A stretch of DNA of 39,230 nt from Chrysochromulina parva (GCA_002887195.1 PJAB01000126.1:1-39230); one strand, 5' to 3'. Positions 1-8,766 are shown, counted from the stretch's first letter. Notes: generated from the sequence alone by a model not told the origin. Program-made: numbers and translations.

Positions 1-19
1 TTTAACTTCTTCAACATGT

Positions 20-1513
20 TTATAACGTCCCCCTCTCGCTCACAATCTTCTTCTGCTGCTCGAGCTGATTCTCGAGCTGGTGCACCAGCTGCGAGTGAAA
101 CCTCCCCACCTCCTCCGCCGCGCGTAGCTGCTCCTCGAGCTGACTCACCGTCGTCCTTCGCAGCTCCGCCTTCCTCTCCGTCGCCTGCAGCTGCGAGCGC
201 AGCCCCTCGATCGTCGCCCGGCTACTCTGAATCTCCTTATCGCGCTCTGCGAGCTGTGACCTCCAACTGAACTGATTCCCGGCCTTGAGCTGCGCACGGA
301 ACATTTCCGTCGCCTCGAGCGCTTTGGCGGCGGCGGCTTGCGCCTGCGCTTTCTCGGCCTCGAGTCGTTCCACCTTTTGGTCGCGCTCGCTCTCGATCCG
401 CTGGATCTGGCGCTGCAGCTTCGAGCACTCGACCTGCAGCTTGGCGCGCTCCTCGGCCATCTCCTTCGTGCGCTCCTCAGCCATGTCCTTCGCGCGCTCC
501 TCGGCCATCTCCTTCGTGCGCTCCTCAGCCATGTCCTTGGCGCGCTCCTCGGCCATCTCCTTCGTGCGCTCCTCAGCCATCTCATCCGTGTCGGAGTCCC
601 TCAAGGACACGACCGGCAGCTTCGAGGACCCGACTGTGGCAGGTGCTTTGGTGATCTCCTCGCTCTTGGCCTTTGTCAGCTCGGCATGCACTTCGACGAG
701 CTCTCTCTGTAAGCGCATCGCCGTCGCCTCTGCGGCAGCCTGCCGCTCCTTTGCAACCTCGAGCTCGGCCTTTTGCTTGCCTTCACTGCTGCCCTTCGCT
801 GGTTCGTACGATGGTGACCGATGGTGACCGTGTGCACGCTCATGGGCTTTGGCTTCAGCTGCGCGGCGCACAGCTCGAAGATGCGTCTCGAGCTCATGAT
901 TCTCTGTGATCTTCGACTGCAGTTCGTGACTCACGAACTCCAGCTGGCGGCGGAGCGAGTCTGTTTCGGCGCCCTTCAACTTGAGGTCCTGACGAAGCGA
1001 GTCCGCGTCCTTCTGCACTCGGCGCAGCTCACCCTGAACACGACGGAACTCTGTGGCCACACGTGCCAGCTCTGTTTCGTCACGCTCCGCGCGCGCGCAG
1101 GGCGCTTCGCCAACCAAACATTTGAAGATAGCATCGGCTAATTTCCTCGTCGAGGTCTCCGCATTGCTCGGCTGCACCTTGGCACCATCAGAGGAGATCT
1201 CACGCACGATCGCCTGAGCCTTCTCGGACGATCGCTTGAACCACGAGCGATCAGCGATGCCTCGTGCGAACGCCTGAAGCTTCTTCGCCGCATCTGACTG
1301 AAGCTGCTGCGCCGTTTCAGTCTGCGCCTCGACGTGTGCCTTTATCGCCTGCACCTGAAGACGACCAGAAGCGCCACGCTTCATGGCCTGAATCGTTGCC
1401 GCCGCAGCGTTCTTCCTTTGTATTTGGACCCACCCATTCGATTCCATTGGATCCATTGGAGTTCGGATGTACGCGCGGATCGCAGTCAGCGGATTCAGTT
1501 GTTGATCGTCCAT
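20..1513 (-). CDS. IQ-motif coiled-coil protein
   Basis: A 497-residue protein, predicted to be mostly alpha-helical. Near the N-terminus (about residues 37-55 and 75-95) lie two IQ-like segments, IQAMKRGASGR and LQAFARGIADR, which match the IQxxxRGxxxR calmodulin-binding pattern. The rest is Glu/Arg/Lys/Gln-rich and looks like long coiled coil. It contains six MAEER units arranged as 8-residue alternating repeats, whose spacing fits a charged single alpha-helix better than a heptad coil. The longest open frame starts at a TTG at 1588; the first ATG is at 1513 and I chose it. The stop is at 20-22, so the gene is complete just inside the left edge. A cytoskeletal or flagellar structural role with calmodulin binding is an inference; no named ortholog was recognised. 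Confidence 0.8.
   Translation of the reverse strand: MDDQQLNPLTAIRAYIRTPMDPMESNGWVQIQRKNAAAATIQAMKRGASGRLQVQAIKAHVEAQTETAQQLQSDAAKKLQAFARGIADRSWFKRSSEKAQAIVREISSDGAKVQPSNAETSTRKLADAIFKCLVGEAPCARAERDETELARVATEFRRVQGELRRVQKDADSLRQDLKLKGAETDSLRRQLEFVSHELQSKITENHELETHLRAVRRAAEAKAHERAHGHHRSPSYEPAKGSSEGKQKAELEVAKERQAAAEATAMRLQRELVEVHAELTKAKSEEITKAPATVGSSKLPVVSLRDSDTDEMAEERTKEMAEERAKDMAEERTKEMAEERAKDMAEERTKEMAEERAKLQVECSKLQRQIQRIESERDQKVERLEAEKAQAQAAAAKALEATEMFRAQLKAGNQFSWRSQLAERDKEIQSSRATIEGLRSQLQATERKAELRRTTVSQLEEQLRAAEEVGRFHSQLVHQLENQLEQQKKIVSERGTL
444..583 (-). repeat. 48-bp tandem repeat coding for MAEER units
   Basis: A 48-bp unit begins at about 444, 492 and 540, the last copy being incomplete. 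Each unit codes for two 8-residue blocks of the type MAEERTKE / MAEERAKD in the IQ/coiled-coil gene. The copies are nearly identical at the DNA level, which indicates recent expansion. Confidence 0.85.
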
Positions 1514-1617
1514 CAAGAGCCCTTCTCTGCAGCACCCTGTTTGACTAAAGAGAGAGAGAACACGCCCCACCGCGGTGGCCGGACTCAAAGACGTTTCATC
1601 AGGGATAAATTCAGTCT

Positions 1618-1661
1618 CGTCAGTCAGTCAGTTCAGTTCTGTTCAGTTCAGTTCAGTCAGG
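1618..1661. repeat. TTCAG / CAGT short tandem repeat
   Basis: A run of CAGT and TTCAG units, interrupted by one TTCTG. It lies about 105-150 bp upstream of the ATG of the IQ/coiled-coil gene, in the 305-bp gap between that gene and the kinase gene. The rest of this gap holds no gene. Confidence 0.7.
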
Positions 1662-1818
1662 GGCCCAAGAACCCCAAGGAGTCCCCAGGAGATGTCATCC
1701 TTCTGGACTCCTGGCTTATACATGAACCACCACACACAGGCTGTTTTTTTGGCCAGGGATGTCATTTCGTCACCCGTATCCAATACAATTGTATGGCGCC
1801 GTTGCCTGTCGCTGGGCT

Positions 1819-3723
1819 TCACGCGGCCGCGGCTGCCGCGGACGGCGCGGAGAGTAGCGGCGTGATCTCGAGCAGCGCCTGCTTCCAATCGCGTCTAGTG
1901 TCCACACCGGCGCCTACGACGGCGCGCTCGAGCAGACGCTCTGTGCCCACGACGGCGTGTTGACCCGTCTCGGCTTCCGCGCCCACGACGGCGCGCTCGA
2001 CATGGCGCTCGGACACCGAGGGGTGGCGCAGCGCGTGCTCCGCGCTCATCCGATCCTCAGGCCGCCAGCGCAGGAGCTCCCACGCGAGATCCAGCAGCTC
2101 GAGCAGGCGCGGCGCCGTGCGGAGCGCGCCGCCGTGCCGCCCGCTGTCGCGCAGCGGATCGCTCGCGAGCACGTGCTCCACAAAGGCCTCCTTACCGCAC
2201 GGCGCCCCGTTGTGGCCGCGGTACCGAGCCATCGCCGCCGGGTCGGCCGCGGCCGCCAGTGGCAGGATGCAGTGCTCGGCGAGCGCGTTGGCGGCAAGGA
2301 GGCGGCGCATCACCGCTTCGGGCTGCTCGGCATATCGGAGCCTCAGCACGGCCTCGGCGCGCTTGGAGAGGGGCATCACATGCGGACTTCCGAGGATGAG
2401 CTCGAGGATCACGATGCCCATCGACCACAGGTCGTACGAGCTTGGGCGGGATGCCGCGTACGCCTCGCCACCGAGCGCTGCCTCGGGCGGCTGATAACCC
2501 TCAGTCTCCTCGGCAACGCTCGGCCCCCTCTCAGGGTACATGCCCACGCCCGGCACCGTCACTTCCGCGTCGACGGCCGAGCCAAAGTCGGCGAGCCGCA
2601 CCTCGGGCGTCGAGGCGGCGGCGGCCCCACCGCCGCCAGCGCCGGCCCCGGCGGCTGCTGGGCCGGCCCCGGCGCCGGCGCCACCCCCTGCCGAGGCGTG
2701 GACGCGTAGGATGATGTTGGGAGGCTTGAGGTCGCGGTGCGTCACGTTGCGTGCGTGCAGTCGTGCGAGCGCTTCGAGCGTCTGGCGCACCACCGCGCGG
2801 ATCGTGCCTTGGCCAGGCTCGCGACGCAGGCTCTGCCACAGGGCCGATGGCCGACGGATGGTCACGCCGCCGCCGCCGGCACGGCCGGCTCCGTCGCTGC
2901 CCGCCTCCCGATCGTCGTCGTCCATGCGCTTCCCCTCCGCTGTCGTCGGCGGCTGCTCCTCCTCGACGGTGTACAGGAGCTGCTCCAGAGAGACACCCTC
3001 GTCTCGGAAGACGAGCCATAAGGATCCCTCCGCCTCGAACGCATCGAGGAACCTCGCGAGCCCAGGCAAACCTCGGAGCGCGGCGCCAAAGTGCGCCTCG
3101 CGCAGCCCCGCGAGGCACACCTGCGTGCGCTCGCCGCTGCTCTCGGCAAGTACGAGCCGCTTCACGATCAGCGGAACGCCGTGAGGATCGTCGGCGCGCA
3201 CTGCACGCCACACGTCGCCAAAGGATTTGCCGTACACGCGGCGGCGAAGCCTGTACGTCGCGCGGGAGAGCGTTAGCTGCTCGTCCTCGCCCTCGGTATC
3301 GCTCTCGACCTCACTCTCAAAGGGCGAGGGCAGCCCCAGACGCGCTCCAGGCGCTACAGATGGTGGCGGCGCGGTGGCGGTCATGTTCGAGTTGGGAAGC
3401 GCGAGGTTGTTGGCCGCGTCAGCGGCCGGCACCGCGATGAGCCAGCGGTCGGACCCCTGAGCGGATACGTGCCCAAACAGCTGGATCGCGTGCGCGTCTG
3501 GCATTTCGATCGCTGATGGCGCAAACGTGCCTGGCAGCGAGTTAAGGCGCTGCAAAAGCAGGTAATCCCCTCCACGTGGGCCACGAACGACCGCGCCCAC
3601 TTTCGGGATGAGAGACGTGCCCGTCGTGCCTGGCGGCGAGGCGCTGCCAGAGCTTGGCGGGGAGACGATCGCGGATCTCGTCAACTGGCCCTGCCACAGC
3701 ACCTGCCAGACGGCAAACACCAT
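1819..3723 (-). CDS. Serine/threonine protein kinase
   Basis: A 634-residue protein with a complete kinase domain in its C-terminal two thirds. Visible motifs are a glycine-loop-like VYGKSFGDVWRA, the ATP-binding Lys in LIVKRL (about residue 188), the helix-C Glu in LREAHFG (about 208), the catalytic loop THRDLKPPN (Asp about 331), the metal-binding LADFGSA (Asp about 379), and a PPE in place of APE (about 412). The key residues are present, so it is probably active. A Gly/Ala-rich insertion of some 30 residues sits between HRD and DFG. The tail after the kinase core repeats ERAVVGAE-like blocks. The block around FEAEGSLWLVFRDEGVSL recalls plant kinases of the At3g63330 group, but that comes from memory and is uncertain. 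The open frame extends upstream to a GTG at 3861 (beginning FEDDFGFGK); I chose the first ATG at 3723. Confidence 0.88.
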   Translation of the reverse strand: MVFAVWQVLWQGQLTRSAIVSPPSSGSASPPGTTGTSLIPKVGAVVRGPRGGDYLLLQRLNSLPGTFAPSAIEMPDAHAIQLFGHVSAQGSDRWLIAVPAADAANNLALPNSNMTATAPPPSVAPGARLGLPSPFESEVESDTEGEDEQLTLSRATYRLRRRVYGKSFGDVWRAVRADDPHGVPLIVKRLVLAESSGERTQVCLAGLREAHFGAALRGLPGLARFLDAFEAEGSLWLVFRDEGVSLEQLLYTVEEEQPPTTAEGKRMDDDDREAGSDGAGRAGGGGVTIRRPSALWQSLRREPGQGTIRAVVRQTLEALARLHARNVTHRDLKPPNIILRVHASAGGGAGAGAGPAAAGAGAGGGGAAAASTPEVRLADFGSAVDAEVTVPGVGMYPERGPSVAEETEGYQPPEAALGGEAYAASRPSSYDLWSMGIVILELILGSPHVMPLSKRAEAVLRLRYAEQPEAVMRRLLAANALAEHCILPLAAAADPAAMARYRGHNGAPCGKEAFVEHVLASDPLRDSGRHGGALRTAPRLLELLDLAWELLRWRPEDRMSAEHALRHPSVSERHVERAVVGAEAETGQHAVVGTERLLERAVVGAGVDTRRDWKQALLEITPLLSAPSAAAAAA

Positions 3724-4257
3724 CGTGTCCGATCGAAGCGTGCAGCGGCGTGCACGGCGGCGTGATGCACGGAAGTGGATGGAATTGATGGACCGGGGCG
3801 TTGCCGGTCCCGAAGCAGTTTGCGGTGCCGTCTTGCCGAACCCGAAATCATCTTCAAACACGGTTCGTCAAGAATGCTCAGATGCGAGATTTACTTTCTT
3901 TCCCACTTTACAAGTAACTGATCAGGGTTCCATGGACCACCGCTTTCCGATACCTTGCCAACCATGATGGAGAGGAGAGGAGAGCGATGGGCGCGACGCG
4001 ATCGCGAATCAGGCTGAGATCGGAGACATTTTCTGCATCAGACGCCATGCGACTCAGAATCAATTGCTCAGAATGTCAATCTCAGATCATCGGCCGACAC
4101 ACCGCAGATACAGTATTACACTGGTACCAGCACTCGAGACATTTATAGATTCACCTCACATCTCACAGACCGCCATTCCATTCGTATTCCGGTCATATTC
4201 CTGACCGTTACATTCCGTCAGGAGCGCGAACATTCTCCATGACCCTGCGGTCCGTAC
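3724..4257. other. Intergenic, kinase 5' side
   Basis: No gene is supported here. The stretch contains the presumed 5' leader and promoter of the kinase gene and the 3' flank of the macrodomain-like gene. A GGAGA short repeat lies near 3967-3985. The 46 codons between 3861 and 3724 are open in the kinase frame but start only at GTG. Confidence 0.5.
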
Positions 4258-5841
4258 TCATCTCCGCTGCGCCTTGTGCGGGTTGTCGACCGCCTTCTTC
4301 GACTTCGGATCGTCGACCGCTCCTGGCAAGGGGGGCGTGGGGGGCAAGGAAGGTACGAACGGCAGCTGGCTCTGCACCAGCTTGCTGCTGCTGCCCGGCT
4401 TGCTCAAGGAGCTCGTGCCCTGGGCCTGGCCACCGCCGAGCTGTGGGCCGTTGCCGCTGCCCGACATGCAGCGCTCGGCAGCCGCCTTGGCCGCCTGGAA
4501 GGCGCCCGCTACAAGCCCAAGCCGGGCGTGGAGCTCTGGCCCTTGCTCTGGCGGAGCGGTGTTTCCAGGAGCCGGAGCCGGAGCCGGAGCGGGAGCCGGA
4601 GGGGTGTCTTCGCCCGATGGCCGACGCATGAGCGTGGGCGCCGGCTCCCTTGGGACCAAGTCTTGGGCCCAGTTCGCATCGACGCGTGAGCCATAGTGTA
4701 CTAGGACCACATCGAGCGGCCAGCCCTGGTACAGATCGAGCGCATGGAGGATCGCATCGAGGATCCATTCGTACCGGTTGCCGAAGACGCCGCCGCCGAG
4801 CGCCGTCAGGTAGCACTTGACGCGCGCGCCTCCAGCTTCTAGGGAGCGTACAGCTCCGACGGCGAGCGTGGCCTCGTATGCAGCGCGCAGCACGAGGCGC
4901 GCAAAGGGCTCCCAGTCGCTCTCTGGCGGCCCGCGCGCGTAGGCGCAGGGCAGCGCGGACGCGTACACTTGGCACACGCGGTGCTCGTGCGGCGGCGCCA
5001 CCGAGGTCTCCCAGTGCACGCCGACGCGCAGCGCGGCCTCGGCCTGCTCGACCAGGTTGGGCTCCGTCCTGAGGCGTGCGGCGAGCTCGGCCAACGAGCC
5101 GCGCCCCACCGGCATCGCGTAGCCGTTCTGCATGACCCAGTAGCTCCCGCCGTTGTTGCCGACGACAACGCCCACCTCCTTCAGGTTGTCAATCTGCACG
5201 GGGTGCTGCCCTGTGTTGCCCTCGTGCTGCACGAGGTAGTTGCGATAAACGGTCGCGGCCGGGCACGCGAGCGCACACGCGGGTCCCTGCGTCCTGTCGT
5301 TGATGTAGATGCCAACGCCAGCAGTGGGCGACACGTTGGGGCCGGTCATCTCGAGGCAGTTGAACTGACTGGCCGCCTGGAAGACTGCACCGGCATTACT
5401 TGGTTCGTAGTGTAGCGGTCCGACGCCCGCCGGCGCGGCAAGGTGCGCGAAACTAAGGCCAGCCGACGGTGCCGCCGCACCTTGTGCGGCGGCCAGCTTG
5501 CTGCGCAGTTCGGCGACAGACGGGCAATCGAAACGCCCAACGAACTGCCTTGGAAACTGCGGAGCGGTCGTGCACACGAGCGTATCGCCATCCATCAGGA
5601 ATTTGTTTACGTTTTCTGCCCAAGTGTTGCACTCGTTGAAGCCGAAGAGGTCTCGGAACCACGCTGGCTTCCTGTGCATCGTAAAGGCTTTTCCCCCCAC
5701 GCTTCGCACTCGTTGAAGCCGAAGGCACGGAACCACGCGTCGCACTCGTTGAAGCCGAAGGCACGGAACCACGCTTTCCTGCGCAGGCGAAGATGGATTC
5801 GCACCAAACAAGCTTTCCAAGTTACGAGCCGACATGTACAT
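4258..5841 (-). CDS. Macrodomain-like protein, unnamed family
   Basis: A 527-residue protein. The core (about residues 60-400) contains FQAASQFNCLEM, GIYINDRTQGPACALAC, VYRNYLV and, near the end, YLTALGGGVFGN. This set belongs to a widespread uncharacterised family that I associate with the macrodomain fold; ALGGGVFGN has the look of an ADP-ribose-binding loop. Whether it binds or hydrolyses ADP-ribose cannot be read from sequence alone. The C-terminal 130 residues are Pro/Ala/Gly/Ser-rich and disordered. The start is uncertain: the first ATG is at 5841, but the motif WFRDLFGFNEC that opens the conserved core follows a second ATG at 5679. Between the two ATGs lie two more DNA copies of that motif in a different frame. 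A (TTGAC)n repeat lies just upstream of 5841. Confidence 0.78.
   Translation of the reverse strand: MYMSARNLESLFGANPSSPAQESVVPCLRLQRVRRVVPCLRLQRVRSVGGKAFTMHRKPAWFRDLFGFNECNTWAENVNKFLMDGDTLVCTTAPQFPRQFVGRFDCPSVAELRSKLAAAQGAAAPSAGLSFAHLAAPAGVGPLHYEPSNAGAVFQAASQFNCLEMTGPNVSPTAGVGIYINDRTQGPACALACPAATVYRNYLVQHEGNTGQHPVQIDNLKEVGVVVGNNGGSYWVMQNGYAMPVGRGSLAELAARLRTEPNLVEQAEAALRVGVHWETSVAPPHEHRVCQVYASALPCAYARGPPESDWEPFARLVLRAAYEATLAVGAVRSLEAGGARVKCYLTALGGGVFGNRYEWILDAILHALDLYQGWPLDVVLVHYGSRVDANWAQDLVPREPAPTLMRRPSGEDTPPAPAPAPAPAPGNTAPPEQGPELHARLGLVAGAFQAAKAAAERCMSGSGNGPQLGGGQAQGTSSLSKPGSSSKLVQSQLPFVPSLPPTPPLPGAVDDPKSKKAVDNPHKAQRR
5630..5778 (-). repeat. Triplicated FGFNEC coding motif in two frames
   Basis: Three copies of a roughly 36-bp sequence start on the plus strand at 5630, 5707 and 5743. 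The last two are exactly 36 bp apart. The first lies 77 bp away and has one extra codon. Read on the minus strand they give WFRDLFGFNEC (in the main frame) and twice WFRAFGFNEC (in another frame). In the main frame the two extra copies read instead as VPCLRLQRV. Confidence 0.85.
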
Positions 5842-5973
5842 GTAGTTTCTCAAAGCCTACTGTCAAGTCAAGTCAAGTCAAGACATGTCAGTTCCGTCAC
5901 AATGCAAATCCTCTGAAACTTTGTGCGGCGACGCCGGCTTGTCCGGCTCATAGAAAGCAGTGCCATCGCCAGC
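5842..5973. promoter_or_regulatory. Divergent promoter region with TTGAC repeat
   Basis: A 132-bp gap separates the ATG of the macrodomain-like gene (minus) from the ATG of the sorting nexin (plus), so both promoters must lie here or overlap coding sequence. Positions 5862-5882 hold a GTCAA pentanucleotide repeat of just over four units. On the minus strand it reads TTGAC and lies about 20 bp upstream of the ATG at 5841. Confidence 0.55.
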
Positions 5974-7170
5974 ATGCTCGACATCACCGTCACCGACCCG
6001 GAGACTCACAAGGGCGGTACAGTCTCTTTTGTCGACTTCAAGGTTACCATTACCACTGACGACCCGCGCTTCCAGCTGCGCAACTTCTTCGTTCGGAGGA
6101 GGTACAGCGACTTTAAGTGGCTGCGTGGGCAGCTGACGCTCAACTTCCCGGGCTGCATCGTGCCGCCGCTGCCCCCGGCCGACAATCCGGCGAAGGCATT
6201 GAAGGGTGAGATCAAATCATTTGCGCCCGACTTCATCGCGCGCCGCCAGGCCGGCCTCGAGCTCTTCCTGAGGCGCGTGGCCGCGCACCAACAGCTCGTG
6301 GCAGCGCCCGACCTGGTCACGTTCCTCGAGGCCAAGGTGTGGGAGCTGCAGACGGCGAAGAATGCGAGCTCGAGCACGCTTCTCGACTCCATGCTCGACT
6401 CGACCGAAGCCTCGCTCAGGAAGTACGCCATCATGATGCAGAAAAAGACGCCCGACGACGCCGAGGTCGAGGGTCTGCGTGCGTTCGCGTCCGAGTACTA
6501 CTCGGTCGTCGAGGCGGCGGCGAGGGCGCACCAGGCGACCGTCTCCACTATCGCCGATGCCGCCGGCGACTTGAGTAACCTCGGCCCCGCCTTCGACCTT
6601 CTCTCGCAATCTGAGCGTGAGCTCTCGTTGCCGTTCACGCACATGGCGCGCGAGCTCGACGCGCTGCGCGAGCTCTTCTTGAAGCAGGTGCAGGCGGAGG
6701 GCGTGTCCGGGCTGTCAGCACTGCTCACCTTCAACGCGGGCATGGCCGCCTCGCTCAAGGACGTGCTCAAGAACCGCGACCACGCCCAGCTGGAATTCTC
6801 AAAGTCCTCCCAGGTTCTCGACCTACGCACCAAGGAAAGGCAGTCATGGCAGATGGCGAACGCGGATAAGCCGCCCCCGTCGCCGCGCGCCGACCAGAGC
6901 CTCGTCGCTAGGATGTTCTCCGCCGACCCGCTCAAGGGCCAGAAGCTGCAGACCAAGGTGATGGAGGCGGAGAGGGAGCTCGAGGAGGCACAGGGCATTT
7001 GGGACGAGATCAACAAGTCGATCTCGGTGGAGGCCCTCAGCTTCCACCGCACCACCAACATCGACTTTGCGCACGGGCTGCGCGAGCACATCAACCAACA
7101 GCTCGCCTTCGAGGACGCGCAGCAGCAGCACTGGCGCCAACTGCTCGCTGTCTTCGAGAAAGTGCCATGA
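5974..7170 (+). CDS. Sorting nexin, PX-BAR type
   Basis: A 398-residue protein with the two-domain layout of SNX-BAR proteins. The PX domain spans about residues 1-125, with the phosphoinositide-binding RRRYSDFKWLRGQL and the proline-rich PPLPPADN turn, then ARRQAGLELFLRRV. The remainder (about 150-398) is helical and charged, as expected for a BAR domain. The arrangement is closest to the SNX4/SNX7/SNX30 group, known to work in endosome-to-Golgi recycling and autophagy; the group assignment is inference. It would act on the cytosolic face of endosomes, binding PI3P. The open frame begins at GTG 5923, but the ATG at 5974 opens directly onto the PX domain (MLDITVTDP) and was chosen. It shares a short promoter region with the macrodomain-like gene. 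Confidence 0.92.
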   Translation: MLDITVTDPETHKGGTVSFVDFKVTITTDDPRFQLRNFFVRRRYSDFKWLRGQLTLNFPGCIVPPLPPADNPAKALKGEIKSFAPDFIARRQAGLELFLRRVAAHQQLVAAPDLVTFLEAKVWELQTAKNASSSTLLDSMLDSTEASLRKYAIMMQKKTPDDAEVEGLRAFASEYYSVVEAAARAHQATVSTIADAAGDLSNLGPAFDLLSQSERELSLPFTHMARELDALRELFLKQVQAEGVSGLSALLTFNAGMAASLKDVLKNRDHAQLEFSKSSQVLDLRTKERQSWQMANADKPPPSPRADQSLVARMFSADPLKGQKLQTKVMEAERELEEAQGIWDEINKSISVEALSFHRTTNIDFAHGLREHINQQLAFEDAQQQHWRQLLAVFEKVP

Positions 7171-7743
7171 GCTCGGGCAACGAGGTGCCGGCCCGTCGCG
7201 CGCCCTCGAAGCTGGAGCGAACAGGCGGCAGCGGAAGCGACCGGGTAGCACCTGCGGCATCGCAAGGATTGGAGGGGAGGGATCCAGCCGGGGCATACGC
7301 GTGCACTCAAGGAGTCAGGGGCAATGGGTGGATGGAAACTTGTGGGCTGTCCGACGCGCGAGCGCCAGATTCGGTGGCCCCTGCAGGGAGCGGAGAGACA
7401 GCGCCGGGGCCAGCCGGCCGCAGTGTGGGTGGGTGAGTGGCAGGCAGCGTTAGGTGTGTGGGTACAAAATAGCGTCGTAGTGGTACACGCGCCGATACAC
7501 GGCAGACGCAAGGAGCTTTTGAGACCCATCATTGATGTGGATGTTCTGCGAAACCGCCGAAACACTCAAACTGCCCCGTCCGGGCCCCGCGCCACGTTAA
7601 TCGTTATAAGTATAACAGCAAACAGTTTAGAGTTTATATAACATCGCGTTACGATAACGACGTTAAGTTAGACCGTTTGCCCCCCCCGCGCAGACGGTTG
7701 CAGATCAAACTTACAGATCACTTTGTCACGCGAACATGTCTAG
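7171..7743. other. Intergenic between convergent genes
   Basis: This 573-bp stretch lies between the 3' ends of the sorting nexin and lpxC. I see no supported gene. The right part (about 7600-7680) is clearly AT-richer than its surroundings, with TTTATATAAC and repeated GTTA/TAAC strings, as expected for 3' ends. An antisense open frame from the sorting nexin reaches into this gap but has no coding features. Confidence 0.5.
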
Positions 7744-8766
7744 CTACAACTGCGACGTCTTCAGAATCGCTTGCGCGAGGCGTATGTTCAAGCGGTGCGA
7801 AGGGCGGTAGGCTACGATATGCGCGCGCGGCAAGCACGAGCCAAGCAACGCGAGGTCGCCGATCAGATCGAGCAACTTGTGGCGCGCGGGCTCGTTGACA
7901 AAGCGAAGCGGGCCATTAAGCCACCGCTCGGCGTCGCACACGAGCGCGTTCTCGAGCGAGCCGCCCTTGATGAGCCCAGCTGCATGTAATGCAGAAAGTT
8001 GCTCTTGCAGCGCGAAAGTGCGTGCAGGCGCCACCTCAACCTCAAAAGAGCCGACGCCGCCACGCGTCGCGGCCACCGCCGCGCCCGCCGCGTCCAGCTT
8101 GCCGGGGCCACTCGGCGAGTCAGGCTTGGGCGCCCAGCTGGCCCACTGCCGACCGATGGGTGCGTGAGACGCAAAATCGATGCCGACCGAGTACCGCAGC
8201 GAGGACGACGGAAACGCGACCGCCCAAGACTCGCCCTCCTGCACGCGCACAGGTGCCGCCAGCGAAATGACATCGTTGCCGTTAGCCGCGCCCGCCGAAG
8301 ATGCGGCCAGGCGTGACACGCCAGCTGCGTCGATGGCGTGCACCCACTGCGCAGCAGAGCCATCGAGCACAGGCAGCTCTGGCGCGTCCACTTCGACGCG
8401 GCATGCGCTCACGCGAGCACCACAGAGCGCAGCCATCAGATGCTCTACAGTTGCCACAGTCACTCCGCTCGACGCATCGCCAATGGTCGTGCTAAGCGCT
8501 GTCGAGACCACTGCAGAAGGCCGAGCAGCAATCACTGGTGCTGTCGGCAGGTCAGTTCGAACAAAATGGATCCCTTCGCCTGCCACCGCCGGTCGCAATC
8601 GGACACGCGCGTGCTGTCCTCCATGTAAGCCGACGCCAGCCACGATGACCGAATCTCGCGCGACTGTGTACAACCGCCGAGCCGTCGAGTCGCCGAGCAT
8701 ACGCGACGACAGCGATGTCCTACGCGACGACAGCGATGTCCGCATTCTCCAAAGCGCTCGTTCCAT
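7744..8766 (-). CDS. lpxC: UDP-3-O-acyl-N-acetylglucosamine deacetylase (LpxC)
   Basis: A 340-residue zinc amidohydrolase that catalyses the committed step of lipid A synthesis. The catalytic Glu and first zinc His are in TVEHLMAAL (E108, H109). The second His and the Asp are in RHKLLDLIGDL (H296, D300, the same spacing as E. coli H238/D242). The C-terminal PSHRLN (H324) matches the catalytic His region. LPVLDGSA is also typical. The family is bacterial but occurs in plants and algae, where the lipid A branch is organellar. The first 30 or so residues are rich in Arg and Ser, lack acids apart from two, and contain a duplicated RTSLSSR. They look like an organelle transit peptide; mitochondrion versus plastid cannot be decided. 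The open frame starts at GTG 8811; I chose ATG 8766. Confidence 0.95.
   Translation of the reverse strand: MERALWRMRTSLSSRRTSLSSRMLGDSTARRLYTVARDSVIVAGVGLHGGQHARVRLRPAVAGEGIHFVRTDLPTAPVIAARPSAVVSTALSTTIGDASSGVTVATVEHLMAALCGARVSACRVEVDAPELPVLDGSAAQWVHAIDAAGVSRLAASSAGAANGNDVISLAAPVRVQEGESWAVAFPSSSLRYSVGIDFASHAPIGRQWASWAPKPDSPSGPGKLDAAGAAVAATRGGVGSFEVEVAPARTFALQEQLSALHAAGLIKGGSLENALVCDAERWLNGPLRFVNEPARHKLLDLIGDLALLGSCLPRAHIVAYRPSHRLNIRLAQAILKTSQL
8701..8742 (-). repeat. 21-bp direct duplication in lpxC leader
   Basis: A 21-bp unit starts at 8701 and 8722. It codes for two consecutive RTSLSSR blocks in the presumed transit peptide of LpxC and preserves the reading frame. Confidence 0.85.

Noticed and set aside
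6498..7565. 355-codon minus-strand frame
   Set aside because: Antisense to the BAR half of the sorting nexin and its 3' flank; no coding features.
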